This document shows, in pieces, positions 1 to 9,100 of a stretch of DNA of 18,448 nt (the first letter of the stretch is position 1; every line of letters starts with the position of its first letter). The translations under genes were made by a program, and so were the position numbers. Origin of the DNA: an uncultured Chitinophagaceae bacterium (GTDB lineage: Bacteria > Bacteroidota > Bacteroidia > Chitinophagales > Chitinophagaceae); the NCBI GenBank assembly GCA_934502905.1, contig CAKSVK010000064.1, positions 1 to 18,448 of the forward strand, read 5' to 3'. Below the pieces are notes generated by a model. That model did not search any database, was not told the DNA's origin, and saw only the letters and a list, made by a program, of their open reading frames with translations.

Positions 1-107
1 CGAATCAACTAGCTGGTGCCGATGGGCAAAAGTTCACCCACCGGTACCTGATTGAAATGAATTTCCAAGGAAAGCCTACTATAATTCACGCACAGGCTTC
101 AGTGTAG
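1..107 (+). CDS. C-terminal end of an unidentified protein (partial)
   Basis: An open frame runs from the left edge (first full codon at base 3) to a TAG at 105-107. It gives a 34-residue tail that starts NQLAGADGQKF and ends HAQASV. The start lies outside the window. The frame stops 12 bases before the stop codon of the helicase gene on the opposite strand, so the two genes are convergent and tightly packed, which favours a real gene end over a chance frame. I do not recognise the family from so short a tail. No hairpin followed by a T-run is visible between the two stops. Confidence 0.4.
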   Translation, partial: NQLAGADGQKFTHRYLIEMNFQGKPTIIHAQASV

Positions 108-119
108 GTGATTTTCTAT

Positions 120-1952
120 TTATATGCTTGCAATTGAAAATACATTCGTGTCTCCGAACCATTTGGAAACAGTTTGCATTGCTTCCGAGTCCATTTCCGA
201 AAGACTAATAACTACAAGATTATCTATCGCCCGCGAACACGATACATAAAAAAGATTACGTGTTCGGATCATTCTATCGTTATCATCGTCTGCTTTAATA
301 AATTTTTGAAAATTATATTTTTGCTTCCAGCTCGTATCATCTATTACAACAAGTACATTTCTGAACTGCCCCCCCTTAGTACCGTGTTTGGTTGAAAAAA
401 CAGTCTGATTTTGCGTATGCCCGAATAGCTTCATGAATTCTATGTATGGTAATGCCATCACGGAATTATAGAGTTCTATGTCGCGTTGTTGCCTTTCTAG
501 ATCCTCATCAGTTTTTAATAGGTCTGAAGACGTTGATAGTCGTCCAATGTATCTTTCGAAGGATTCAGAATTTTTAATAATTTGGTTGTCGCGCACAAAC
601 TTGAACACATCACCAACACTCCCATTGCTTCTTAGATCATACAAATCCTTTAACATACTGGAGATACGCTTCTTGTCGTTATGATGCTTTAGTGAAAAGT
701 ATGTAGCCCCAGCTTCAGTTGCAGTATGTGAGCCATAGGCGTTCAGAAACGATACTACGCCATTATAATTTCTATCATGTAAGTAGGAAGCTAAATGCTC
801 CACACCACTCCGTCGCTCTTTGGATGTCTTTCTATCAACCGAACCTAGAAAGTACCGAACAAGGACATGCTCTCTTTTCAGAAGTTGATCGTTTGCGCCT
901 TCGCCATATCTTCTCGAGTATAATCGATATAAATTGCCAAAACCTGCTCGATCGGCTACACGACTATTGGCAATAATTAAAACTTTGTCTTTGCTATTAT
1001 CGTTAAAATTCCAACCCTTTTCGCTCAAATATGAGACAACCTTGTCGTAATTCTTATTCTTGATTGGCGCTAAAAGTCGTTCAAAATCAGTAACCTTTAA
1101 CTTTCCCTTTTCTGGATAATTATTGCAGTTTATAAAAATTGCAGAGCCGGGATCCATCTTTTTGCCATCAGGAACTCTCTGCTCGATATTTGATCGAATA
1201 TTATTCAGGAGCTGTATGACACTTTTAGAAGATCGGTAGTTTTCTTCTTTCGAGACAAGTGTGAGTTTACCGGCTGTTATATATTTATCTAACTCGCCAA
1301 CCCCTCCGTCGTATATTTTTTGATACGAATCGCCAAAGAAACCTAATAGGATCTTTTCGGCATGTCTATCTAATAAGCTATCGATCAGACCGCTAATCAC
1401 TTCTGGTGCAGTATCCTGATATTCGTCAATGAAAATGTATGGATATTTATCCGCCAGCAAAGATGTTAAGGTGGGATATTTCTTTAATAAACTTGACGCT
1501 ATAGTAATGACGTCATCATGATGCAGCGCCCCATTTTCAAAGTCGCGATAGCCGCTGTCGTTGTAAATGACTTCTCGAAGCCTATTCCGTTCCACGACAT
1601 TAGACAAAAACTTCTCTGGCTTTTCAATCGCCATGTGATCATTAAGTTCGTTCAATTCGACGAGGAGTTGCCGTTGATAATTACTAATACTTGCCCAAAG
1701 AAACTCGTGTATGGTCAAAACAAGTACGATCGGATTATTCTCTAATCGATCAATAATTTCGTTTTTGGCGACGTTGGTGTATGTTATACACACAATCTTT
1801 TGATTGTTGAACTGTAATTGGCTTCCGCGTGTGCTGAGTACGTAGTTAAGGGTCTGAATGAGAGTAAAGGTCTTCCCTGATCCTGCTCCAGCTTCCAAAA
1901 CAAAACTGGTCTGGGATTCGACAAGCTCAGAAATTCGTGCAAATGCTGTCAT
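120..1952 (-). CDS. UvrD/Rep-type superfamily 1 DNA helicase, GajB-like partner of the upstream OLD nuclease
   Basis: This is a 610-residue superfamily 1A helicase. Visible motifs, in order: Walker A GAGSGKT (about residues 22-28), motif Ia CITYTN, Walker B/motif II FIDEYQDT (about 173-180), motif III GDSYQKIYDGG (about 206), motif IV ENYRSS (about 236), motif V HGTKGGQF (about 521) and motif VI FYVSCSRA (about 570). All nucleotide-binding residues appear intact. I chose the ATG at 1952; a TTG at 1958 in the same frame is possible. The ATG lies two bases after the stop of the OLD-like gene, so translation is probably coupled. A UvrD-like helicase directly following an OLD-family ATPase-TOPRIM nuclease is the arrangement of Gabija (class 2 OLD) phage defence. 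In Gabija, GajB is thought to sense DNA ends and activate GajA. At 610 residues it is longer than the founding GajB (about 490), so this is a divergent member or a related helicase-OLD pair. Confidence 0.85.
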   Translation of the reverse strand: MTAFARISELVESQTSFVLEAGAGSGKTFTLIQTLNYVLSTRGSQLQFNNQKIVCITYTNVAKNEIIDRLENNPIVLVLTIHEFLWASISNYQRQLLVELNELNDHMAIEKPEKFLSNVVERNRLREVIYNDSGYRDFENGALHHDDVITIASSLLKKYPTLTSLLADKYPYIFIDEYQDTAPEVISGLIDSLLDRHAEKILLGFFGDSYQKIYDGGVGELDKYITAGKLTLVSKEENYRSSKSVIQLLNNIRSNIEQRVPDGKKMDPGSAIFINCNNYPEKGKLKVTDFERLLAPIKNKNYDKVVSYLSEKGWNFNDNSKDKVLIIANSRVADRAGFGNLYRLYSRRYGEGANDQLLKREHVLVRYFLGSVDRKTSKERRSGVEHLASYLHDRNYNGVVSFLNAYGSHTATEAGATYFSLKHHNDKKRISSMLKDLYDLRSNGSVGDVFKFVRDNQIIKNSESFERYIGRLSTSSDLLKTDEDLERQQRDIELYNSVMALPYIEFMKLFGHTQNQTVFSTKHGTKGGQFRNVLVVIDDTSWKQKYNFQKFIKADDDNDRMIRTRNLFYVSCSRAIDNLVVISLSEMDSEAMQTVSKWFGDTNVFSIASI

Positions 1953-1954
1953 GA

Positions 1955-4021
1955 TCAATTGTCTTTTGATTTAAAAACACATCTACCAGCTAACCACTCT
2001 AACCCTTCCTTAATGTAATGGGGTACAATCCACTCACCAAAAATACTCTCGTCAAATGACATTACATCAAAAGCAAAACGAGTTTTCGATTTCGAGCTCG
2101 TTGGAGCAAGTTCGTAAGCTGATTGATTCGCAAGATCGATTTCATTTTTAGTCTTGAATTTGCCGAATTCATTCTTTGCAGATCTCTCAACTCCTGTTTC
2201 CTTAATTTTTACCTTACTAGCGAGCAAGATTTTGTTGGTTTGAATAAATGCTTCCTCGAACGAACGCGGGTAATATACTGCACCAAGGTCATTAACCTGA
2301 TAAGCTACTCTTACTTTATCTGCATGAATCTTCTCGACTTCATCACAAGCCAGTATCTCGGATATCTTCGATTTTTTAGGCAACCATTGAATAAGTGTCT
2401 CGTTCGAAGTTATCTGAGTCTCGTCGTGTATATTCACTGCACAGGCTTTTTTTGTCCCTGGATCAATGGAGTCCAAGTCGGTGATCAAGAGGGCTTGGAT
2501 ATTAATGAAGTCGAGAATAGCCTCAAATTTATGTGTATAAGCACCACCTACTTCCAGCAAGGTTATGTATTCACTCTTCAAACTGGGAGCAACCTTTGCG
2601 ATCATCTGTGGCATTAACAAGCGTTCTGTAACGCCCTCAACCATTATCACCTTATCTGCAAAGAAAAGATCGGATTTGTGGAGATTAAGATATTGCTTCA
2701 AAAATCTGTAAGTGTGTCTGTCATTACCAACGTTTAAATCATTAAAATCTTTAGAAGCAACGTCATCCACTCGCTTGGTGAAGTATCTGATTCTGTTGAA
2801 GCCCTTGTGTGTATCGATCCCTGCTTCAGAAATAATGTGCGATGAATGCGAAGTTATAATGAGTTGTGTCGTAATGCCGCTGGCTTTAGCTCCTTTCAAG
2901 AGATCCCGTACCTGCTTGATAAATACCTGCTGCATTTGTGGATGCATATGGGCTTCTGGCTCCTCAATCATTACGACTAAAAACTGGGAAATACGATCTT
3001 GAGTCGAATTCTTGAACTTTTCAATGAAGCTGGAAAACTCAAGAATCATATAGATTAAATTACTATATCCGAGACCATTGTAGCTTTCGGGCAAATCAAT
3101 TTCTTCTTGTTTGTATAAATATTTTATATTGTTTCTGATAACGGCTTCAGAATCAAAAACCGAATCAATCACGATGTCTGGAATAATGATTGGGGTTTCA
3201 GCTCCAAACTTCTTTAAATCATCCAAGATGCTCTTAAGGATTGACTTATATTTAATCTTCAAATCATCCCCAAAATTTTTTAATGTCTTCTCCAGTGTCT
3301 CAACATCTTCCTTTGTTTTATCCCGTTGCTTATAATAGTTTGCAAACCCTAGTCCCAATGTGTTGTGCTTGTCACCTTTAACGTCGTCTAGAATTCTTAA
3401 AGCTTTAATTTCCTCAAATGACAGGACTTTTAGGATTTTTGATTTAAAGTTCCCGTCGATCAGTCTCTTACTTTCTGAAAGTCGATCATATGCGTAACAA
3501 TTTGTCTTGTAGTTGCCCGGCACAGCCGCATGAAGAAATTTAATAATTGATATACCATTTTTACTTGCATCTTTGTATGCTTTGTACAAGTTGATAGTAT
3601 TTGTGCACTCGTAGCTAACGAGAATACACACCTCATTTCTTGTCTCGTCGAGATCCGTCATAAACTCACTAAGCTCTATGAGTGTGTCTGATTTTATGTC
3701 GTATTCAATATGAAGAATCAATTCTATTTTTGGATTCAGTTCCTGAATTTTTTGGAGCAAGTTGTCCTTTTCATTCTCATCCGTTTCCGTGTCATATTCA
3801 TCGTACAGAGATGCAGTAGCTCGAAAGGTGTCGTAACTTTTGAATGAAAAGTCTTCAAAAGTCAACTTTTGATTATCCGATATCATTGTTTTGATAACTT
3901 CAAAAAATGATGTTTTTCCGCTATTATTTTTCCCAACGATTAGGGTTACATCCTCTTCGAGATTCACTTTGACGTCGTGAAGCAGGCGGTAGTTTCGGAT
4001 AGTAATTGATTTTATAATCAT
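1955..4021 (-). CDS. OLD-family ATP-dependent endonuclease (ABC ATPase plus TOPRIM), GajA-like
   Basis: This 688-residue protein has an SMC/ABC-type ATPase head and a C-terminal TOPRIM nuclease domain. The N-terminus (IRNYRLL) leads into Walker A GKNNSGKTS at residues 30-38. After a long charged middle region come Walker B VVMIEEPEAHMHPQ (about 349-362) and the switch-like TSHSSHI. The TOPRIM domain shows the catalytic glutamate in VIMVEGVTE (about 461) and the acidic DLDSID motif (about 515). Class 2 OLD proteins nick or cut DNA and are held inactive by ATP. In Gabija they complex with the GajB helicase, and depletion of nucleotides during infection releases the nuclease. The gene starts 67 bases after the abiEii stop on the same strand and its TGA lies two bases before the helicase ATG. 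I saw no strong promoter in the 67-base gap, so read-through from abiE is plausible. It is about 110 residues longer than the founding GajA. Confidence 0.88.
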   Translation of the reverse strand: MIIKSITIRNYRLLHDVKVNLEEDVTLIVGKNNSGKTSFFEVIKTMISDNQKLTFEDFSFKSYDTFRATASLYDEYDTETDENEKDNLLQKIQELNPKIELILHIEYDIKSDTLIELSEFMTDLDETRNEVCILVSYECTNTINLYKAYKDASKNGISIIKFLHAAVPGNYKTNCYAYDRLSESKRLIDGNFKSKILKVLSFEEIKALRILDDVKGDKHNTLGLGFANYYKQRDKTKEDVETLEKTLKNFGDDLKIKYKSILKSILDDLKKFGAETPIIIPDIVIDSVFDSEAVIRNNIKYLYKQEEIDLPESYNGLGYSNLIYMILEFSSFIEKFKNSTQDRISQFLVVMIEEPEAHMHPQMQQVFIKQVRDLLKGAKASGITTQLIITSHSSHIISEAGIDTHKGFNRIRYFTKRVDDVASKDFNDLNVGNDRHTYRFLKQYLNLHKSDLFFADKVIMVEGVTERLLMPQMIAKVAPSLKSEYITLLEVGGAYTHKFEAILDFINIQALLITDLDSIDPGTKKACAVNIHDETQITSNETLIQWLPKKSKISEILACDEVEKIHADKVRVAYQVNDLGAVYYPRSFEEAFIQTNKILLASKVKIKETGVERSAKNEFGKFKTKNEIDLANQSAYELAPTSSKSKTRFAFDVMSFDESIFGEWIVPHYIKEGLEWLAGRCVFKSKDN

Positions 4022-4088
4022 AATTAATCTCGATGTATAATCGTATTCTATTCAAAGATGATTTCTGGGCTTCTTGGCCTAAAGTTTT

Positions 4089-5075
4089 TTACTCTTCTTT
4101 CACGAAGCTCGGCCAGTTTACAAGCGCAATTCGTTCCCGGATTTTAATAAGCGTCTCCAATATAGCTGCTTCATCAGGAAGGGCACCATAGAGGTAGTTT
4201 TTGAAATCCTGCCCATATGCAACCTTGATCTGCTCCCACACCTGCTCGGTGTCTTTGAATATCAATGCTTCCGACGGATGATAACCGAGCCATTCGTTGT
4301 TATTCCGGAATCCTTTGAAATCGTCGGCACCGACTTGTACCAACAGGGCAGCAAATTCTTCAGATTCCAGAAAGTTTGAAAACTGTAAATCTTGTAGCAG
4401 TTGGTGCAGATCGTACATATGTCTGACCTTATTTCTAAGATCATCTATGGGAGTGGCAGTATGAGAAAATCGTACGAGGCTCATGATTTTCTCGCACATC
4501 GTTCGTGTGGGCGATAAGAACTGAACTGAAAAAGGTTGTAATCCATAAGTCTGAGCGATTTCCTCTTGACCAACCTCAAACATCATTTTGCCCACAAGAG
4601 ACATAATGGTTCTTTCCTCATAGGGTTCGTAATTACCTAACCAAGTGGACTCCAGGATAATCTGCTCTCTTATTTGACCGTAACTTCCTTTAAACACTTT
4701 TGGGAATATGTGAGCCGTCTTCCGGTTCATTCCTCTTTTTCTAGTGAGCCCCTCAATCTCGACCTCGGGCAATACAGGCTCAATCAGGTTGCTGATTATT
4801 TTAAGCTTAGATTTTAGTTTATTATCTGTCTCGTTGTCTTTTCGCAAAACAACAAGGTCTACGTCTTCAGAAAAGCGTTCGATAAAATCAAAGCATTTAG
4901 ATAAAGCGGTACCACCTTTAAAAATCGTCTCTTTCCCAATATCATCATGAAATATCAGATGGAGAGCATAGGTAACCCAATAGTCTTTTTCGACATAAAT
5001 AGCAGGGATCTGCATTCGGTCAGATGCTGCTTGTACAGCTTGCCGGAATAGCTGCTTATTCTCGTGCAGGTTCAT
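4089..5075 (-). CDS. abiEii: AbiEii/AbiGii-family nucleotidyltransferase toxin
   Basis: This 328-residue protein of the DUF1814/AbiEii family is the toxin of a type IV toxin-antitoxin system. The signature lies near the N-terminus: FKGGTALSKCFD (about 53-64) followed by FSEDVDLVVL (about 67-76). These are the GG(T/S) and D-x-D motifs of the nucleotidyltransferase fold that bind NTP and metal. The later segment with TRTMCEKIMSLVRFS and the aromatic-rich end are also typical of the family. Related toxins add nucleotides to tRNA acceptor ends (MenT) or act through GTP (AbiEii), causing growth arrest that aborts phage infection. The ATG overlaps the TGA of abiEi by four bases (ATGA), the usual coupling in this system. 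The length matches the family and I see no disruption. Confidence 0.9.
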   Translation of the reverse strand: MNLHENKQLFRQAVQAASDRMQIPAIYVEKDYWVTYALHLIFHDDIGKETIFKGGTALSKCFDFIERFSEDVDLVVLRKDNETDNKLKSKLKIISNLIEPVLPEVEIEGLTRKRGMNRKTAHIFPKVFKGSYGQIREQIILESTWLGNYEPYEERTIMSLVGKMMFEVGQEEIAQTYGLQPFSVQFLSPTRTMCEKIMSLVRFSHTATPIDDLRNKVRHMYDLHQLLQDLQFSNFLESEEFAALLVQVGADDFKGFRNNNEWLGYHPSEALIFKDTEQVWEQIKVAYGQDFKNYLYGALPDEAAILETLIKIRERIALVNWPSFVKEE

Positions 5076-5794
5076 TTTAAGTTCCAGTTTTTCGCATTGG
5101 CCAAAACCTTGTCAGCATCCCCTAACTCATATTGAGTTACAGGATTTAGCGACTTGAATAGAGGTAGCAGGTCTTTGTTTCCCAGCTGTTCGAATAAAGC
5201 ACCCAAAAGGGCTCTTGTTGAAGGAGGGTATTTTATGGCCAGTTTAATCATCCGTTGTTGATCGGATGGACTAGTTTCTTTCAATAGGGCAAGCAGGCGA
5301 TGCAAGGCTTTCTCTATTGAGGTGTCCGGTATTTTCTTGATGTAACGAATAGCGTCGAGAATTTGCAGGAGAGGGACATTATCTCTCGTTAAAATATTTT
5401 TCTGCTTGATAAAAGAGACGGTATACCGTTCCCTCTTAAAAGTTGGGCGGGTATCATTGCTACCAATCTGGATAACATTGCTGACCTGTGTTGTTAAGCC
5501 CAATTTGTTGTAAATACTGAAACCCGTCAGATAGCCGATTATTTTGCCGTCTTCTTCAAGCAGATCCTTCACGATTTGAGAAAAGTCAGGGAGTAGAGAG
5601 CCGAATGGCGTTATTTCAGGCTTGTAGTATTTGCCTTTCGATAGCTTTTCTATCTTCCCAGCGGCAGCCATACGACTGAGGGCTTTGATGACGGCTGCCT
5701 GACTATTCACCTCGCTGATAAAATCCAGATAGGTGAATACATACCCCTTAGGGAGTCTATTTATCGTATTTAACACATAATCAGATACTTTCAT
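5072..5794 (-). CDS. abiEi: AbiEi-type antitoxin and autorepressor (DUF6088-like)
   Basis: This is a 240-residue antitoxin of the type IV AbiE system. The N-terminal part (KVSDYVLNTINRLPKGYVFTY through LSRMAAAGKIEKLSKGKYYKP) is the winged helix-turn-helix typical of AbiEi/DUF6088 proteins. The C-terminal domain is helical and in known members supplies the antitoxic function. AbiEi neutralises AbiEii without stable complex formation and represses its own operon by binding inverted repeats in the promoter. An inverted repeat sits directly upstream here (separate entry). I chose the ATG at 5794. An ATG at 5806 in the same frame would lie inside the predicted -10 element and add four residues (MFAH). 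With the promoter placed as read, transcription would begin almost at the 5794 ATG, implying a leaderless or very short-leader mRNA. The TGA overlaps the abiEii ATG. Confidence 0.85.
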   Translation of the reverse strand: MKVSDYVLNTINRLPKGYVFTYLDFISEVNSQAAVIKALSRMAAAGKIEKLSKGKYYKPEITPFGSLLPDFSQIVKDLLEEDGKIIGYLTGFSIYNKLGLTTQVSNVIQIGSNDTRPTFKRERYTVSFIKQKNILTRDNVPLLQILDAIRYIKKIPDTSIEKALHRLLALLKETSPSDQQRMIKLAIKYPPSTRALLGALFEQLGNKDLLPLFKSLNPVTQYELGDADKVLANAKNWNLK

Positions 5795-5795
5795 G

Positions 5796-5863
5796 TGTGC
5801 AAACATACTACTTTAAGCCCCTATTTGTCAAGTTTATTTTGTTAAAAACTAGACAAACTTGAC
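5796..5863 (-). promoter_or_regulatory. abiE promoter with inverted-repeat operator
   Basis: On the minus strand a perfect -35 box TTGACA (complement of 5826-5831) is followed after 18 bases by TATGTT (complement of 5802-5807). The same -10 region reads TATGTTTG, a perfect match to the Bacteroidota element TAnnTTTG, with a TTG at the right distance, so either sigma-factor class could read it. A 9-bp perfect inverted repeat, GTCAAGTTT (5827-5835) and AAACTTGAC (5855-5863), has centres 28 bases apart, and one arm covers the -35 box. Placement and form fit the paired AbiEi operators described for other AbiE systems. Repression by occlusion of the -35 is inference. Confidence 0.6.
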
Positions 5864-5870
5864 TTTTTAT

Positions 5871-5914
5871 GCATGTTAGGCTAGCTTTGCTTCGGCAAAG
5901 CTAGCCTAACATGC
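5871..5914. repeat. Perfect 20-bp palindrome with TTCG loop
   Basis: The left arm (5871-5890, beginning GCATGTTAGG) and right arm (5895-5914, ending CCTAACATGC) are exact reverse complements over 20 bases, separated only by TTCG. As plus-strand RNA this would form a hairpin with a C(UUCG)G tetraloop, one of the most stable known. Neither side has a T-run, so it is not a standard intrinsic terminator. It lies between the divergent abiE and hsd operons. It could be a transcriptional insulator, a REP-like chromosomal repeat or a small-element remnant. Confidence 0.85.
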
Positions 5915-6082
5915 TATTAGGTTGGGGAAATGCGGCCATAATCACCAAAAACATGATATATCGGTTTTCAAAAGTTAATTGGTCTAAATGATTCACTTTT
6001 TTCAATTTACTCTAATGGATCTATTCCCCCTCATAATATTGATTTTTAACCTCTTATCGTCTGTTAGAACCCAAATATACAC

Positions 6083-6112
6083 TTGTCAAAATTATTAAAT
6101 TATAGATACTAA
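6083..6112 (+). promoter_or_regulatory. Possible hsdRMS promoter
   Basis: TTGTCA (6083-6088) is five of six to the -35 consensus and is followed after 18 bases by TACTAA (6107-6112), a weak -10. It lies in a very AT-rich stretch about 45 bases before the hsdR ATG, and no clear Shine-Dalgarno precedes that ATG. In such AT-rich sequence a chance match is easy. From 5915 to 6082 I see only AT-rich sequence without a gene. Confidence 0.3.
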
Positions 6113-6157
6113 AATACGATAATTATTTGCTTACCCTTCACTAGTAAACCTTAAGCA

Positions 6158-9100
6158 ATGACATTTAACGAAGATTCACGTGTAAAAATCCCAGCCCTTT
6201 TGCATCTAATGCGATTGGGTTACCAATATATATCTCGAAATGAGCAAAATAGACTGGAAGACAGCAATATTTTCTCGGAAATATTTATCAAAAAGATTGT
6301 AGAAATAAATAAGATTACGCCTGTTGAAGCAAATCGAGTTTTAGAAGAAATCAGCCTCGAGCTGGATTTCGAGGACTTAGGTAAAAAGTTTTACGAACGA
6401 CTGACAGCTACTTCCGGAATTAAACTGGTTGATTTTGAAAATTTCGATAACAACTCTTTCCATGTTACAACTGAGCTAACCTGTAAAGCAGGCGATGAAG
6501 AATTCCGACCCGATATTACTATTTTGATTAATGGAATGCCTCTTTCATTTATCGAAGTAAAAAAGCCCCATAATAAAGATGGTGTAATAGCGGAGCGCAA
6601 AAGAATTGGTGACCGATTTAAAAACAAGCATTTCCGGAAATTTGTAAATATTTCCCAACTCCTGGTATTTTCTAATAACATGGAATATGAGGATGGCATT
6701 GTAGAGCCCATATTTGGTGCCTATTACGCCACTGCTGCTTACGGTGATGTTTGGTTCAACTACTTCAGAGAAGATGATGATTTTCCAGTCAGACAAAAAC
6801 TCGCTACAGTTTCGGATGAAAATGAAACGAGCGTTCTGAAAGATAATAACGTAATCGTCATTAAACACAGTCCTGAGTTTATTACCAACAAAGCATATAA
6901 CACACCAACCAACCGCATACTAACATCACTTTTAAGCAGAGAGCGTCTACAGTTTATTCTTCAATATGCGCTTGCTTATGTGGAAGAAGAGCATAATGGA
7001 AAAATTGTGCATCAAAAACACATTATGCGCTATCCGCAGATGTTTGCGACAAAAGCAATAGCTGCAAAAATTGATGCTGGCGAAAGAAAAGGTATTATCT
7101 GGCATACGCAAGGATCTGGTAAAACAGCTTTAGCGTATTACAATGTAAAACATCTGACTCACTATTTTTCCAAGAAAAAAGAAGTTCCAAAGTTCTATTT
7201 TATTGTCGATCGGCTTGATTTATTAACGCAAGCATCTACTGAATTTTCTAATCGTGGATTAGTTGTCAAGCATGTCAATTCAAGAGAAGATTTCATCAAG
7301 GATCTAAAGGTGGTAGGGGCTATTCATAATGATAGCGGTGTACCTGAAATTACCTTGGTTAATATTCAGAAGTTTTCCGAAGACGCTGTAGCGGTAAAAG
7401 ATATTCAGTACGATATCAATGTGCAAAGGGTGTTTTTCCTAGACGAAGCACATCGCTCCTATAATCCTAAAGGCAATTTTCTGGCAAATTTGATGAATTC
7501 CGATAAGAGCGCTATCAAGATAGCACTTACCGGGACTCCTCTGCTAAAAGAAGTGGCCAAAGATTACGATTCAAAACTCTTATTTGGCAACTACATTCAT
7601 AAATATTACTACAATATGTCGATAGCGGATGGATACACTTTGCGTCTCATTCGCGAACATATTGAAGGAGGCTTTAAGATCCAAATGCAACAGGTTATGG
7701 ATCAAATTAAAGTATTCAAAGGCGACATCACAAACAGGCAAATCTATCAACACAAAAAATTTGTTGAGCCTTTGCTGGACTATATCTGTACAGACCTGAT
7801 TAAATTCAGACGTGAACAACAAGATCCTACTCTGGGTGGTATGGTCGTGTGTGACTCTGCCGAACAAGCAAAAGCACTATTCCGTCAGTTTCAGGAAAAA
7901 TATGGTGTGCAGGAAACAGATGCCGGCTTGTTAATGGCGACAGAGCCTATCACCCGATACGGTAAAGGGCAAACACCTGCGCTGAAAGCCGCTTTAATCC
8001 TACACGACGAGAACGACAAGCAAATACGTAAAGACTTGGTAAAAGCCTACAAAAAAGGTCATATTGATATCCTGTTTGTCTACAACATGCTGTTAACAGG
8101 CTTTGATGCAGCCCGTCTGAAAAAATTATATTTGGCTCGTGTTATACAAGATCACAATCTTTTACAAACCCTAACCAGGGTGAACAGACCCTATAAAAAA
8201 TATCAGTACGGCTACGTTGTAGACTTTGCCGATATCTCCAAAGCGTTTGACCGAACCAATAAATTGTATTTTGACGAGCTACAAGAACAGCTGGGTGATG
8301 AACTTTCCTTGTACTCAAATTTATTCAAATCTGAAACGGAAATTAAGGAAGAGATAGACCATATTAAAGAAACTCTTTTCCAATATGACACCAGTAATAT
8401 TGAGAACTTCTCTCGGCAAATAGCCCAGATAAGTGATAAAAAGCTGCTCATTGAGTTGGTGAAAGCCTTGCGTACGGCAAAAGAGTTGAAAAATATTATT
8501 GCCTTAAACGGATACGAAGCATTGGCTGGCATTGCTGACTTTGATGTCTGGAACAGATTATTATCAGAAGCGCAACACCGCCTAGATAATCTCAATCTAC
8601 TGGAAAGCATTGGCAATGAAGAAGCTACACAGAACTTATTGAGTACAGCCCTTGAAGATGTAATATTTCAATTTGTAAAAATCGACGAAAACGAATTGGT
8701 ATTAGCTGATGAGTTCAGAAATAATTTACGAAAAACACGAGAAGCCCTGCAAAAGAATTTTGATCAGAAGGATCCCGAATTTGTAACTTTGCGTGAAGAA
8801 TTGGAGCGGTTGTTTAAGAAGAAAAATCTAAGTGAGATTTCCCAGGATGAAATGATTGAAAACTCAGGTTTGCTCAAAAAAATTTATGAGGCGGCTAAAG
8901 AACTCAATCGTAAAAATAATCTGATTTTAGCAAAATATGAAAACGATCAAAAACTTGCCAGAGTGCATAAGCGTCTGGTTGATGACAATGAACTCAATGC
9001 GAAAGAAATACAGATACACCGTGCTTTAACCGGGGTGAAGAATCAGGTGGATACCATGCTTGAAGGGCAAAAGAACCTGATAGACAATGAGGCCTATTTT

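Noticed and set aside
2123..2617. A 164-codon plus-strand frame inside the OLD-like nuclease gene
   Set aside because: It lies antisense to the well-supported TOPRIM domain, has no ribosome binding site and no recognisable features.
5871..5914. The palindrome as an ordinary intrinsic terminator
   Set aside because: No T-run follows the stem on either strand and no gene ends beside it.
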